A stretch of 64,000 nt of DNA from Prevotella amnii DSM 23384 = JCM 14753 (GTDB taxonomy: Bacteria > Bacteroidota > Bacteroidia > Bacteroidales > Bacteroidaceae), in assembly GCF_000378745.1 (NCBI RefSeq), contig NZ_KB905273.1, positions 24,538 to 88,537 of the forward strand, read 5' to 3'. The notes below the pieces were generated by a model. That model was given only the letters and a program-made list of their open reading frames with translations. It was not told the origin of the DNA and did no database searches. This document shows, one piece after another, positions 9,952 through 21,801 of the stretch. Numbering within the stretch: position 1 is the first letter of the stretch; the number at the start of each line of letters is the position of its first letter. The position numbers were made by a program, and so were the translations under genes.

Positions 9952-10218
9952 TCTTTACATTTATATCTATATTAGTTTAATAACAAACTGGTGAATCATC
10001 TATAATATCTTTCTTTTTTTCCTAAAAATCAACTTTGAATAATAACATATAGCTTGCACTTATATATTCTTTTTTATATTAATACTTTACCTTATATTCA
10101 TATATTGTGCAAACCTTTTCATTTTAAAGTTATTACTTTTCTTTTATAACATAGAGTAAAATATGTATCTTTTGTTTATCTTTGTAGTATCCTAAATAAA
10201 ATAAGGTTGAAAGAATAA

Positions 10219-12384
<2,166 letters not shown>

Positions 12385-12404
12385 TATAAAGCGTAATATA
12401 AATA

Positions 12405-12450
12405 TTAAACGCCTGAAAACATATTGTTTTTAGGCGTTTAATTCTTTTTA
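12405..12450 (+). terminator. Intrinsic terminator after the GH97 gene
   Basis: TTAAACGCCTGAAAACA (12405-12421) pairs with TGTTTTTAGGCGTTTAA (12425-12441) with a 3-base loop and one G-T pair, followed by a T-rich run. Confidence 0.8.
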
Positions 12451-12530
12451 TACCTCTTATAGTTCCTTTATAGCAAGATGATAAGATAATAATTTTATAT
12501 ATAGATTAAGAACTATTTATACATGTTTCT

Positions 12531-12561
12531 TTTGTGCTAATGAATAATTTACTTAATTTTG
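12531..12561 (+). promoter_or_regulatory. Bacteroidetes-type promoter for nagB
   Basis: TTTG at 12531-12534, 19-bp spacer, TAATTTTG at 12554-12561. It implies a leader of about 95 nt. Confidence 0.65.
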
Positions 12562-12594
12562 TAAAGAAAATAAGCACATAATTCTATTTAGAAT

Positions 12595-12613
12595 ATACAT
12601 TGTTATAATGTAT
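12595..12613. promoter_or_regulatory. Possible operator in the nagB leader
   Basis: A 7-bp inverted repeat, ATACATT at 12595-12601 and AATGTAT at 12607-12613, lies downstream of the predicted nagB start of transcription, where a repressor could act. In such AT-rich DNA it may be chance. Confidence 0.25.
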
Positions 12614-12662
12614 TTTCTAAGGAAGAAAAATTATAAATTACCTAAATTATTTCTTTATTAGT

Positions 12663-13454
12663 ATGAGACTAATTATTGAGCAAGATGTTTCTAGCCTATC
12701 GCAATGGGCATCTGAGTATGTTATCAAACGTATTAATTCCGCTCAGACAACTGCGGAAAAACCTTTTAAACTGGGGCTCCCCACAGGTTCTTCACCATTA
12801 GGAATGTATAAAAATTTGGTTAAGGCTTATCAGGAAGGTCGTGTTTCTTTTGCCAATGTAATCACTTTTAACATGGACGAGTATGTAGGTTTACCTGAGG
12901 AACACCCCGAAAGTTATCATTCTTTCATGTTTTCTAACTTCTTTAATCATATAGACTGCCCAAGAGAGAATATTCATATTCTTAACGGTAATGCAGAGAA
13001 TTTGGAAGACGAGTGTAACCGTTATGAAGAAATGATAGCTCAAGCAGGTGGTATAGATCTCTTTATTGGTGGTATAGGTCCTGATGGTCATATTGCTTTT
13101 AATGAGCCAGGTTCATCGTTAGTATCTCGTACTCGTGTTAAAACTCTAACACAAGACACTATCATTGCTAATGCTCGTTTCTTTGACAATGATATAACTA
13201 AAGTTCCAAAACATGCTTTAACAGTAGGTGTAGGTACTGTAATGGACGCTAAAGAGGTGCTCATTCTTGTTAATGGTCATAATAAGGCACGTGCTTTGCA
13301 AGCTGCAGTAGAAGGTGGTGTAACACAAATGTGGACAATCAGTGCTCTTCAGTTACATCAACATTCTGTTATTGTATGCGATGAAGCAGCTACTGACGAA
13401 TTAAAGGTAAGCACTTACCGCTACTTTAAAGACATTGAATCAAAAAATTTATAA
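12663..13454 (+). CDS. nagB: Glucosamine-6-phosphate deaminase
   Basis: NagB converts glucosamine-6-phosphate to fructose-6-phosphate and ammonia, linking amino-sugar use to glycolysis. At 263 residues it aligns with the E. coli enzyme without gaps through the active site: D72 in '[10 protein letters not shown]', and D141, H143 and E148 in '[16 protein letters not shown]' are all present, as is the '[12 protein letters not shown]' phosphate loop. It has its own promoter. A second NagB-like gene, with these residues altered, follows after 50 bp and is probably co-transcribed. Confidence 0.97.
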   Translation: MRLIIEQDVSSLSQWASEYVIKRINSAQTTAEKPFKLGLPTGSSPLGMYKNLVKAYQEGRVSFANVITFNMDEYVGLPEEHPESYHSFMFSNFFNHIDCPRENIHILNGNAENLEDECNRYEEMIAQAGGIDLFIGGIGPDGHIAFNEPGSSLVSRTRVKTLTQDTIIANARFFDNDITKVPKHALTVGVGTVMDAKEVLILVNGHNKARALQAAVEGGVTQMWTISALQLHQHSVIVCDEAATDELKVSTYRYFKDIESKNL

Positions 13455-13504
13455 TTTATAAAAAAACAAACACAAGATAAAAGCAATAAGAAAGGAAGTG
13501 ATTT

Positions 13505-15496
13505 ATGAGACTTAATCTAAGTGAGGAGATTGTTTTAAATAGTGTTTCTGAAGACTTCTATCGCCCTAAAACAGCCGTAGACCGTTCTGAAATTACACGC
13601 TTTGAGAAGATATATACCGACATTTATCCATCTATAGCTGAAGGTACACGCTTTTTAGCTAATAGTATTGCTACCCAGATTAAGAAAAAAGCATGCGAAG
13701 GCAAGTATTATGTGTTGGCAGCTGGTACAGGTTTATCTCTAACCCCAGTATATGAAGAGCTTATTCGTTTACATAAAGAAGAAGGCCTTAGCTTTAAGAA
13801 TGTGGTAGTGTTTAATGCTTATGAGTATTTTCCTCTTAACGAAAAAAGTAACTATAAGAGTATTACTCAATTACGCAAAAAGTTTATAGACCACGTAGAT
13901 ATAGACCTACAAAATGTTTTTACACCTGATGGAACTATTCCTCAAGAACAAGTACAAGAGTCTTGTCGCTTGTATGAGCAACGCATAAAAACATTTGGTG
14001 GATTAGATGCAGCTCTTTTGGGTATAGGCCGTAGTGGTAATATTGCTTGTAATGAGCCAGGTTCAAGCTTAGCTTCTACCTCTCGCTTAATACTGCTTGA
14101 TGCTTTATCACGTCAAGAAATGACTATGAGTTTCGGCTCTTTAGAATCAGTTCCCCCTTGTAGTATCACAATTGGAATAAAAACTATATTATCTGCAAAG
14201 AAAGTGTTTATTGCAGCATGGGGTGATGAGAAAGCAGGCATTATACAAGAGATGGTAGAAGGATCTGTTACCGATAGCATACCAGCTTCTTTCCTTCAAA
14301 CCCACGAGGGTGCATGTGTTGTAACCGATTTAGCTGGTGCTGCTCGTTTAACCCGTATTGTTCATCCTTGGCTTGTAACATCTTGTAAGTGGACAGACAA
14401 GCTTACTCGTTCTGCCTTAGTTTGGCTTTGCGGTATTACCAAGAAACCTATTTTAAAACTCACTAATAAAGACTATAACGAAAATGGTCTAAGCGAGCTG
14501 TTAGCTCTTTATGGTTCAGCCTACAATGCTAATATTAAAATTTTTAATGATCTTCAGCATACTATCACAGGTTGGCCAGGAGGAAAGCCTAATGCAGACG
14601 ACAGTAATCGTCCTGAACGTGCCAATCCTTATCCAAAACGTGTTATAGTATTCTCTCCACATCCTGATGATGATGTTATTTCTATGGGTGGAACACTTCG
14701 TCGTTTGGTACAACAGGGGCATGAGGTGCATGTGGCTTACGAAACATCTGGTAACATAGCAGTAGGTGATGAGGAAGTAACTCGCTTTATGCACTTTATA
14801 AACGGATTCAATCAGCTATTCAATAATGCTGGTGATGAGGTAATAAGAGGTAAGTATAAGGAGATAAAAGAGTTTTTAAAAAATAAGAATCCTAATGATA
14901 TCGACTCGGTAGATGTCCGCACTATTAAGGGCTTAATTCGTCGTTGTGAGGCACGTATGGCGTCCAGTTATAATGGCATTCCGCTTAGTCGTGTTCATTT
15001 TTTAGACCTACCTTTCTATGAGTCTGGCAAGATAGAGAAGCTCCCCATGAAAGAAGCTGATGTTAAAATAGTACAGAAACTATTACAAGAAGTGCAGCCA
15101 CATCAGATATATGTAGCTGGCGATTTAGCAGATCCTCACGGCACTCATAGAAAGTGTACTAATGCTGTTCTTGCTGCTTTAGACGAGGAGAAGAAAGCAA
15201 ATGCTAAATGGTTAGACGACTGTCGTGTATGGATGTATCGTGGTGCATGGGCAGAATGGGAAATAGAAAACATTGAGATGTGTGTACCTATGAGTCCTGA
15301 AGAGCTCCGTGCTAAACGAAATTCTATCTTACGCCATCAAAGTCAAATGGAAAGCGCACCTTTCTTAGGCAATGATGAACGTTTGTTTTGGCAGCGTGCA
15401 GAAGACCGTAACCGTGGCACAGCTGAGCTTTATGACAAATTAGGCTTAGCTTGTTATGAAGCTATGGAGGCTTTTGTGCAATATCATTTACTATAA
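13505..15496 (+). CDS. NagB-like / LmbE (PIG-L) deacetylase two-domain protein with degenerate NagB domain
   Basis: A 663-residue protein of the Bacteroidetes 'long NagB' family. The N-terminal half (about 1-300) is NagB-like, and the C-terminal half (from about 375) is a PIG-L/LmbE zinc deacetylase domain with the metal motif 'FSPHPDDDVISMGG' (near 381-394) and a later 'DPHGTH'. The deacetylase motifs are intact. In the NagB half the key residues are changed: FNMDEY reads FNAYEY (the D72 equivalent is Y106), and the D-G-H triplet of the active-site loop reads S177-G178-N179, so the D141 and H143 equivalents are lost; only E184 remains. The phosphate loop TGSSP is also altered (TGLSL). Deaminase activity therefore seems unlikely, and the domain may bind a sugar phosphate or serve as a scaffold. 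Deacetylation of an amino sugar, feeding the nagB product upstream, is an inference. Confidence 0.88.
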   Translation: MRLNLSEEIVLNSVSEDFYRPKTAVDRSEITRFEKIYTDIYPSIAEGTRFLANSIATQIKKKACEGKYYVLAAGTGLSLTPVYEELIRLHKEEGLSFKNVVVFNAYEYFPLNEKSNYKSITQLRKKFIDHVDIDLQNVFTPDGTIPQEQVQESCRLYEQRIKTFGGLDAALLGIGRSGNIACNEPGSSLASTSRLILLDALSRQEMTMSFGSLESVPPCSITIGIKTILSAKKVFIAAWGDEKAGIIQEMVEGSVTDSIPASFLQTHEGACVVTDLAGAARLTRIVHPWLVTSCKWTDKLTRSALVWLCGITKKPILKLTNKDYNENGLSELLALYGSAYNANIKIFNDLQHTITGWPGGKPNADDSNRPERANPYPKRVIVFSPHPDDDVISMGGTLRRLVQQGHEVHVAYETSGNIAVGDEEVTRFMHFINGFNQLFNNAGDEVIRGKYKEIKEFLKNKNPNDIDSVDVRTIKGLIRRCEARMASSYNGIPLSRVHFLDLPFYESGKIEKLPMKEADVKIVQKLLQEVQPHQIYVAGDLADPHGTHRKCTNAVLAALDEEKKANAKWLDDCRVWMYRGAWAEWEIENIEMCVPMSPEELRAKRNSILRHQSQMESAPFLGNDERLFWQRAEDRNRGTAELYDKLGLACYEAMEAFVQYHLL

Positions 15497-15518
15497 TAAT
15501 TATCCTTATGATACTTAA

Positions 15519-15574
15519 AACACTATCTTTTTCCGATAAAAACATAATCTGCTTTTCATAAAAAGGATAGTGTT
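15519..15574 (+). terminator. Possible terminator after the NagB/LmbE gene
   Basis: AACACTATC with following Ts (15519-15532) can pair with AAAAAG-GATAGTGTT (15560-15574) with one bulge and a 27-base loop. The large loop weakens the call. Confidence 0.4.
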
Positions 15575-15587
15575 CAGAATGAAAAAT

Positions 15588-15642
15588 AAACTATTTTTGC
15601 GGTAATTTTAATTTATTTTTACTGCAAAAATAGTTTATTTTT
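15588..15642 (+). repeat. 55-nt intergenic AT repeat, copy B
   Basis: Second copy of the 55-nt element, with TATTTTT cores at the same 22-bp phasing and CAAAAATA in the same place. It lies 92 bp after the NagB/LmbE stop. It shares with copy C an upstream GAAAAATA just outside the unit. The remaining DNA up to the pnp promoter is AT-rich and shows no gene. Confidence 0.6.
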
Positions 15643-15804
15643 ATTTTTAATGATTAATCATTTATTATTAAAACAATTATCGTTTACTAAATAAAAAGTA
15701 TCTACTTAATATGATAATCTTTATAAAAAAAAAGTTTTAACTATTTTTTTTATATGATAAATGCCATAGTATATAGTTTTATGGGTAAAATAATTTAGTT
15801 TTAA

Positions 15805-15836
15805 TTTGTAATTTACATATATAATAGGTATATTTG
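15805..15836 (+). promoter_or_regulatory. Bacteroidetes-type promoter for pnp
   Basis: TTTG at 15805-15808, 20-bp spacer, TATATTTG at 15829-15836. The transcript would start near 15842 and carry a leader of about 120 nt. Confidence 0.75.
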
Positions 15837-15873
15837 CACGATTAATTTTTATAGCTTGATAAGTTGTAAGGTT

Positions 15874-15917
15874 GGGTTATATGGCATTTCTGCCTATTGT
15901 CTTTATCCTTATAACCC
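15874..15917 (+). promoter_or_regulatory. Hairpin in the pnp leader
   Basis: GGGTTATA (15874-15881) pairs with TATAACCC (15910-15917), and GGCA/TGCC inside (15883-15893) can form a small nested stem. It sits about 45 nt before the pnp start codon. In E. coli pnp a leader hairpin cut by RNase III mediates autoregulation. A similar role here is an inference, and the sequence is not related. Confidence 0.4.
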
Positions 15918-15961
15918 TTCAGAGATATTGGTCAAAACGATAAGATTTTTTTAAGATTTAG

Positions 15962-18217
15962 ATGAACGTAATTACGAAAACAATTCAATTAGCAGATGGT
16001 AGAACCATCTCTATTGAGACTGGAAAGGTTGCAAAACAAGCCGACGGTGCAGCCATGTTGCGTATGGGCAACACTGTATTGTTGGCAACGGTTTGTGCAG
16101 CTAAAGAGGCAGTTCCAGGTACTGATTTTATGCCTTTACAAGTAGATTATCGCGAGCAGTATTCTGCCGCAGGTCGTTTTCCTGGTGGTTTCACCAAGAG
16201 AGAGGGTAAGGCTAATGATGATGAAATTTTAACTTCGCGCTTGGTGGACCGCGTTCTTCGTCCACTATTTCCATCCGATTACCATACAGAGGTATATGTA
16301 CAGATAATGTTATTATCAGCAGATGGTGTTGATCAGCCTGATGCTTTAGCTGGTTTTGCAGCTTCTGCAGCTCTTGCAGCTTCTACCATTCCTATTGAAT
16401 ATCCTATTTCCGAAGTACGAGTAGCACGTATTAAGGGTGAATATATTATCAATCCTACATTTGACCAGATGAAAGAAGCCGATATGGATATCATGGTAGG
16501 TGCAACAAAAGATAATATTATGATGGTAGAAGGCGAGATGGACGAGGTATCTGAGCAGGAGCTTATTGGGGCATTAAAAGCTGCTCATGAAGCCATTAAG
16601 CCTATGTGTGAGCTTCAGGAAGAGCTGTCTAAGGAATGTGGCACTGATGTTAAGCGTGAATATTGCGACGAGGTAAACGACGATGAGCTTCGTGAGCAAG
16701 TTCGCAAAGAGACATATAATGCTTGCTATGCTCAAGCACAGAGTGGTGATGACGACAAACATCATCGCGAAGAGGTATATAGCCAGATTAAGGCAGACTT
16801 TATTGAGAAATATGATGCTGCCCATGAAGATCTCACAGCTGATGAGTTAGCCGAAAAGCATGAAATGATAGAACGTTATTATGCTGATGTAGAGCGTGAT
16901 ACTATGCGTCGTAGTGTGCTTGATACAGGTAAGCGTATGGACGGTAGAGCTACCGATGAGATTCGTCATATATGGTGTGAGGTAGATGCTTTGCCTATGC
17001 CTCATGGTAGTGCTATTTTCCAACGTGGCGAAACAATGTCGCTTTCCACTTGCACCTTAGGTACTAAAATGGACGAAAAAATGGTAGATAATGTTTTAGA
17101 AAAGAGTTATCAACGCTTTTTACTTCATTACAATTTTCCTCCTTTCTCTACAGGTGAAGCTAAGGCGCAACGTGGTGTAGGTAGGCGTGAGATAGGTCAT
17201 GGACACTTGGCATGGCGTGCTTTGAAAAACCAGATTCCTACAGATTTCCCATATACGGTACGCTTAGTAAGTCAGATTTTAGAATCTAATGGCTCTTCAT
17301 CTATGGCTACTGTATGTGCAGGCACTTTGGCTTTATTCGATGCAGGTGTACCTATGAAAAAGCCAGTATCAGGTATAGCTATGGGATTAATTAAAAATCC
17401 TGGTGAGGATAAGTATGCTATTCTAAGCGATATTCTTGGTGATGAGGATCACTTAGGCGACATGGATTTTAAGACAACAGGCACAAGAGATGGTATTACA
17501 GCTACCCAGATGGATATTAAGTGTGATGGTTTGTCGTATGAAATTTTAGAAAAGGCATTGATGCAAGCTAAGGCAGGTCGTGAATATATTCTCGGAAAGA
17601 TGATGGAAACGATGCCTGCTCCCCGTTCAGAAATGAAACCACAAGTACCACGCATCGAGCAACTCTTTATCCCTAAAGAGTTTATCGGAGCTATTATTGG
17701 GCCTGGAGGTAAAATTATTCAGCAGATGCAGGAAGATACAGGTGCAACTATCACTATAGAAGAGATTGATAATCAGGGTAAGATTTCCATTTCAGCACCA
17801 AACAAAGAGTCTATTGATGCTGCCTTAAGCAAGATTAAATCTATTGTTGCCGTTCCTGAAATAGGTGAGGTTTATGAAGGGGTTGTTCGCTCTATCATGC
17901 CATATGGCTGCTTTGTAGAAATCATGCCTGGCAAAGATGGCTTATTACATATTTCAGAAATCGACTGGAAGCGTCTTGAAACAGTGGAAGAAGCTGGCAT
18001 CAAAGAAGGCGATAAGATAAAGGTAAAATTATTAGAGATAGATCAAAAGACTGGTAAATATAAGCTTTCGCATAGAGTGCTTTTAGAGAAACCAGAAGGT
18101 TATGTAGAGCCTCAACGTCGTCCTCGTGGCGATCGTCGTCCTCGTCGTGATGGCGATTATAGGGGTGAAGATCGTCGTCCTCGTCGTGAAAACAACTATG
18201 ATACTGTAAGCGATTAA
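15962..18217 (+). CDS. pnp: Polynucleotide phosphorylase
   Basis: 3'-to-5' phosphorolytic exoribonuclease of 751 residues, acting in mRNA decay. Domain order is standard: RNase PH-like core 1 ('[17 protein letters not shown]' near 57-73), a helical linker, core 2 with the catalytic block '[14 protein letters not shown]' (near 507-520), the KH domain ('[24 protein letters not shown]', near 575-598) and the S1 domain ('[20 protein letters not shown]', near 636-655). The last 40 residues are an Arg/Asp-rich tail with repeated R-R-P-R, likely flexible and RNA-binding. It has its own promoter and leader and an intrinsic terminator. rpsO, the usual neighbour in many bacteria, is absent. Confidence 0.98.
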   Translation: MNVITKTIQLADGRTISIETGKVAKQADGAAMLRMGNTVLLATVCAAKEAVPGTDFMPLQVDYREQYSAAGRFPGGFTKREGKANDDEILTSRLVDRVLRPLFPSDYHTEVYVQIMLLSADGVDQPDALAGFAASAALAASTIPIEYPISEVRVARIKGEYIINPTFDQMKEADMDIMVGATKDNIMMVEGEMDEVSEQELIGALKAAHEAIKPMCELQEELSKECGTDVKREYCDEVNDDELREQVRKETYNACYAQAQSGDDDKHHREEVYSQIKADFIEKYDAAHEDLTADELAEKHEMIERYYADVERDTMRRSVLDTGKRMDGRATDEIRHIWCEVDALPMPHGSAIFQRGETMSLSTCTLGTKMDEKMVDNVLEKSYQRFLLHYNFPPFSTGEAKAQRGVGRREIGHGHLAWRALKNQIPTDFPYTVRLVSQILESNGSSSMATVCAGTLALFDAGVPMKKPVSGIAMGLIKNPGEDKYAILSDILGDEDHLGDMDFKTTGTRDGITATQMDIKCDGLSYEILEKALMQAKAGREYILGKMMETMPAPRSEMKPQVPRIEQLFIPKEFIGAIIGPGGKIIQQMQEDTGATITIEEIDNQGKISISAPNKESIDAALSKIKSIVAVPEIGEVYEGVVRSIMPYGCFVEIMPGKDGLLHISEIDWKRLETVEEAGIKEGDKIKVKLLEIDQKTGKYKLSHRVLLEKPEGYVEPQRRPRGDRRPRRDGDYRGEDRRPRRENNYDTVSD

Positions 18218-18256
18218 TATAAGTTATTAACGATTATATATAATCATATATATTAT

Positions 18257-18297
18257 AGCCCTTATTGTTAATTATCTACAATAAGGGCTGTTTTTTG
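18257..18297 (+). terminator. Intrinsic terminator after pnp
   Basis: AGCCCTTATTGT (18257-18268) and ACAATAAGGGCT (18278-18289) form a 12-bp stem, followed by GTTTTTTG. Confidence 0.9.
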
Positions 18298-18406
18298 TTC
18301 TACCTTGATAATATATTATTTTTTTTTACTTATATTTGCGCCTGTTTAAAGGGGGTTATTTCTCTTTTAATGAATAAAATATTATGTAAATTTAAAGAAC
18401 AGTTTT

Positions 18407-18871
18407 ATGAAGAAAGTATTATTTATTATGGCTATATGCACAGCAATGGTAGCTTGTAAGAATGGTAAGACAACATCTAATGCAACATCATCTGATTCTA
18501 CTGCAAAAGATAGTACCCTAACAGCAGCAGATTCTGTAGTATTTGAGGGTATGACACCAGCTGCCGATTGTGCAGGCGTTAAATATCATTTATCTTTAGC
18601 TACCGACTCTACTAACGGTTTCTCTGCCACAGAAAGTTATATGGAGAGCGATACTAAAGCTAAGTCTACCCAGAACTACCATGGCAAGTATGATGTTGTA
18701 AAAAAGAAAGTAAATGGTAAGGAAAATACTTACTACACCTTTGAGCTTGGCAAGGGTAATAAAGTAAATTTCTTAGTATCTAACGATTCTACACTTCGTA
18801 TGGTAAATGCCGACTTTGAAGAGGCTGTTGCAACAAAAGGACTGAGCTACGATCTAAAAATGAAGAAGTAA
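18407..18871 (+). CDS. NlpE-like lipoprotein
   Basis: A 154-residue predicted lipoprotein: short signal peptide with lipobox A-M-V-A before C17, then a Ser/Thr/Asp-rich linker (about 18-45), then a small beta domain. The domain resembles the N-terminal domain of NlpE, an envelope/copper-stress lipoprotein: 'FEGMTPAADCAGVKYHLSLATD', then 'YHGKYDV' and 'LSYDLKM'. The CxxC of E. coli NlpE reads A-x-x-C here (only C55), so the metal or redox role of that motif may be lost. A TATATTTG -7 box at 18331-18338 could serve it. A hairpin terminator follows. The family call is moderate; the function is unproven. Confidence 0.7.
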   Translation: MKKVLFIMAICTAMVACKNGKTTSNATSSDSTAKDSTLTAADSVVFEGMTPAADCAGVKYHLSLATDSTNGFSATESYMESDTKAKSTQNYHGKYDVVKKKVNGKENTYYTFELGKGNKVNFLVSNDSTLRMVNADFEEAVATKGLSYDLKMKK

Positions 18872-18910
18872 ATAATATATAGTTATTTATTAATATTTTT
18901 AATAATTATG

Positions 18911-18941
18911 AGGCTTACTCTAACGGGTAAGCCTTTATTGT
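18911..18941 (+). terminator. Terminator after the NlpE-like gene
   Basis: AGGCTTAC (18911-18918) pairs with GTAAGCCT (18927-18934), followed by TTATTGTTAT. Confidence 0.7.
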
Positions 18942-19049
18942 TATATTACTTTCACTTATTATATGTGGAATAACTATAAAAAAATGTGTACTTTTGTTGC
19001 TGATTTTTATAATTAGCTACAATTATGTATTGTTGCAAAAAATAGCATT

Positions 19050-20276
19050 ATGGTTCTTAACTATATTTGGATAGCATTTTTCCTCATTGCATTTATCTTT
19101 GGGATAATCTCTCTTCTACTTGGTGATGCTACAATCTTTGAGAAAATAGTCGGTGCTACTTTCGATTCTTCGAAGACAGGCTTTGAAATTTCTCTTGGTT
19201 TAACAGGCGTTTTAGCCTTGTGGCTGGGTATTATGAAAATAGGTGAACAAGCTGGTATCGTTAATGTCTTGGCACGAATACTAAGCCCATTTTTTTCTAA
19301 ACTCTTCCCTGACATTCCAAAGAATCACCCTGTCATGGGTTCTATTTTTCTTAATATAGCCTCTAATATGTTAGGTTTGGATAATGCCGCAACACCAACA
19401 GGGCTTAAAGCAATGGCTCAGATGCAAGAACTTAACCCAAAGAAAGACACTGCCACCAATTCTATGATAATGTTTCTGGTGCTAAACACCTCTGGGCTTA
19501 CCATTATACCTACCACCATACTTGCTTTTCGTAGTACTTATGGAGCATCTCAGCCCACAGATGTGTTTATCCCTATCCTTTTAGCTACTACTGTTGCTAC
19601 CGTTGCTGGTATTATTTTTACTGCCCTTTGGCAACGTATCAACTTATTACAACCCACACTTTTATTTGGCTTAGCATGCTTGATAGGGTTTGTAGGGTTT
19701 GTTATCTGGGGCTTTGGCAAGATGGATAAAGATACTATGGCGTCTGTAACGTCAATAACTTCTAATCTTATTTTAATGTCCGTCATAGTACTCTTCATTA
19801 TAGCAGGTCTAATAAAAAAGATTAATGTATATGACGCCTTTATAGAGGGAGCTAAAGAAGGTTTTCATACTGCAGTACGAATAATTCCATACCTAATAGC
19901 TATACTTGTTGCCGTAGGTGTGTTTCGTGCATCAGGAGCTATGGACGTACTTATAAAAGCTGTAAAATATATAGTAGAAATGTGCGGTATAAACGCCGAT
20001 TTTGTAGGAGCTTTACCAACAGCACTTATGAAACCTCTATCAGGGAGTGGTGCTCGTGGACTTATGGTAGAAGCTATGAAGACCTATGGGGCTGATTCTT
20101 TTATAGGACGACTATCATGCGTCTTCCAAGGTTCTACAGATACTACTTTCTATATCTTAGCTGTATACTTTGGCAGTGTCAGCATAAAATATACTCGGCA
20201 TGCTGTTGCTTGTGGCTTACTTGCCGATATTTTGGGTGTTATCGCTGCAATTATCGTATGCTACCTCTTCTTTTAA
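19050..20276 (+). CDS. Fused SpmA/SpmB-type nucleoside-recognition (Gate) membrane protein
   Basis: A 408-residue polytopic membrane protein in which the two halves of the Firmicutes sporulation pair SpmA and SpmB are joined. The first half shows 'GFEISLGLTGVLALWLGIMKIGEQAG' and 'ASNMLGLDNAATPTGLKAM'. The second half has 'GFHTAVRIIPYLIAILVAVGVFRASG' and 'GSGARGLMVEAM'. Such fusions occur in non-sporulating Bacteroidetes, so the role is not sporulation; transport of an unknown solute is plausible. TACTTTTG at 18989-18996 fits a -7 box. The flippase follows after 39 bp on the same strand. Confidence 0.85.
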   Translation: MVLNYIWIAFFLIAFIFGIISLLLGDATIFEKIVGATFDSSKTGFEISLGLTGVLALWLGIMKIGEQAGIVNVLARILSPFFSKLFPDIPKNHPVMGSIFLNIASNMLGLDNAATPTGLKAMAQMQELNPKKDTATNSMIMFLVLNTSGLTIIPTTILAFRSTYGASQPTDVFIPILLATTVATVAGIIFTALWQRINLLQPTLLFGLACLIGFVGFVIWGFGKMDKDTMASVTSITSNLILMSVIVLFIIAGLIKKINVYDAFIEGAKEGFHTAVRIIPYLIAILVAVGVFRASGAMDVLIKAVKYIVEMCGINADFVGALPTALMKPLSGSGARGLMVEAMKTYGADSFIGRLSCVFQGSTDTTFYILAVYFGSVSIKYTRHAVACGLLADILGVIAAIIVCYLFF

Positions 20277-20315
20277 AATAGACGTTTTTTATAATTATAT
20301 AATAAGTACAAAACA

Positions 20316-21776
20316 ATGGCAAACTTAAAATCATTAGCAAAAGATACGGCAATTTATGGTGTTAGTAGTATCGTTGGACGATTTCTTAATTATCTTTTAG
20401 TGCCTCTTTACACTGCTAAGATTAGTGCTGAAAGCGGAGGATATGGTGTTATTACTAATATATATGCCTACACAAGCGTACTATTAGTAATACTTACATA
20501 TGGTATGGAAACTACCTTCTTTCGTTATGCTAATAAGACTGACGAAAATTCTAAACAGATATACGCTACCACATTATCAATGGTAGGAATATCATCTTTA
20601 CTTTTTATTATTATTATATTTGCTTTTCTTAGTCCTATATCTCACTTTATGGGGTACGCAGAACACCCCTCGTTTGTATGGGTTATGTTTGTTACTGTAG
20701 CCATAGATGCTTTTCAATGTATTCCTTTTGCTTACCTGAGATATAAGAAAAGACCATTAAAGTTTGCCGGACTAAAACTCCTTTTTATAGCACTTAACAT
20801 AGTTTTAAACCTAACTTATTATCTTTTCCTTGGCGGGCACGATGTAGGATATGCTTTCTATATCAATTTGTTTTGCACTGCATCAATAACGCTTTTCTTT
20901 TGGAAAGAGCTTAAAGAAGGATTCTTCTCAGGAGTTAAACTATTAGATATAAAGCTCATCAAAAAGATGTTGAGCTATTCATGGCCTATACTTGTCTTAG
21001 GTATTGCGGGTATGATGAATCAGAATGCAGGACCAATACTTTTCCCTAAATTATATCATGCTGCTGATGCACATAAGCAATTAGGTATTTTTGGAGCTTC
21101 TGTAAAGATAGCAATGATTATGTCTATGATAATGCAGGCTTTCAGATATGCTTACGAACCATTTGTCTTTGGTAAAGCTAAAGACAAGGATAGCAAACAA
21201 ACCTATGGACAAGCTATGAAATATTATATCATATTTACCCTCTTAGCTTTCTTGGTAGTAATGGGATACATGAATATTTTACAGCATCTTATTGCTAAAG
21301 ACTATCGTGAAGGATTAAAGGTTGTACCTATTGTAATGATGGGAAGTATTATGACGGGAGCTTTCTTTAATCTTAGTTTTTGGTATAAACTTATAGATAA
21401 AACTATTTGGGGGGTATACCTTTCTGGTATAGGGTGTATCGTTATTATTAGCATAAACATTATTTTTGTACCTAAATATGGATATATGGCATGCGCATGG
21501 GCAGGACTTACTGGTAACGCCGTTGCTATGATCTTATCATATATATCAGGACAGAAATATTATCCCATAAACTATCCTCTAAAAAGTATTTTTACTTATT
21601 TTGTAATTGCGTTAATTTTCTTTACAGGAATAACCTATTCTAATGAGTTTTTATCAGCACCTTTTGCCTTTATAGCTAATACAATAATAATATTATTGTT
21701 TATAGCACATATCATGTACCATGATATGCCTAAAGGAGCTATACAAAAAATTAAACATAAATTCCACCTTTTTTAA
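20316..21776 (+). CDS. Polysaccharide flippase (MOP superfamily, Wzx/MurJ-like)
   Basis: A 486-residue integral membrane protein with about 12-14 hydrophobic helices throughout and the N-terminal pattern of polysaccharide transporters ('LAKDTAIYGVSSIVGRFLNYLLVPLYT'). It probably moves a lipid-linked saccharide across the inner membrane. No glycosyltransferase cluster surrounds it, so the substrate cannot be guessed. The stop lies 25 bp before the S46 peptidase start. Confidence 0.87.
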   Translation: MANLKSLAKDTAIYGVSSIVGRFLNYLLVPLYTAKISAESGGYGVITNIYAYTSVLLVILTYGMETTFFRYANKTDENSKQIYATTLSMVGISSLLFIIIIFAFLSPISHFMGYAEHPSFVWVMFVTVAIDAFQCIPFAYLRYKKRPLKFAGLKLLFIALNIVLNLTYYLFLGGHDVGYAFYINLFCTASITLFFWKELKEGFFSGVKLLDIKLIKKMLSYSWPILVLGIAGMMNQNAGPILFPKLYHAADAHKQLGIFGASVKIAMIMSMIMQAFRYAYEPFVFGKAKDKDSKQTYGQAMKYYIIFTLLAFLVVMGYMNILQHLIAKDYREGLKVVPIVMMGSIMTGAFFNLSFWYKLIDKTIWGVYLSGIGCIVIISINIIFVPKYGYMACAWAGLTGNAVAMILSYISGQKYYPINYPLKSIFTYFVIALIFFTGITYSNEFLSAPFAFIANTIIILLFIAHIMYHDMPKGAIQKIKHKFHLF

Positions 21777-21801
21777 ATCAATAAAATTAATTAAAGTGTA
21801 T

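Noticed and set aside
15720..15760. A-run / GTTTTAAC / T-run near 15728-15755 as a terminator or binding site
   Set aside because: Homopolymer-based symmetry in very AT-rich DNA upstream of the pnp promoter; not distinguishable from chance.
18265..18459. 64-residue + strand ORF before the NlpE-like gene
   Set aside because: It starts within the pnp terminator and overlaps the lipoprotein start in another frame; hydrophobic content comes from the T-rich DNA.
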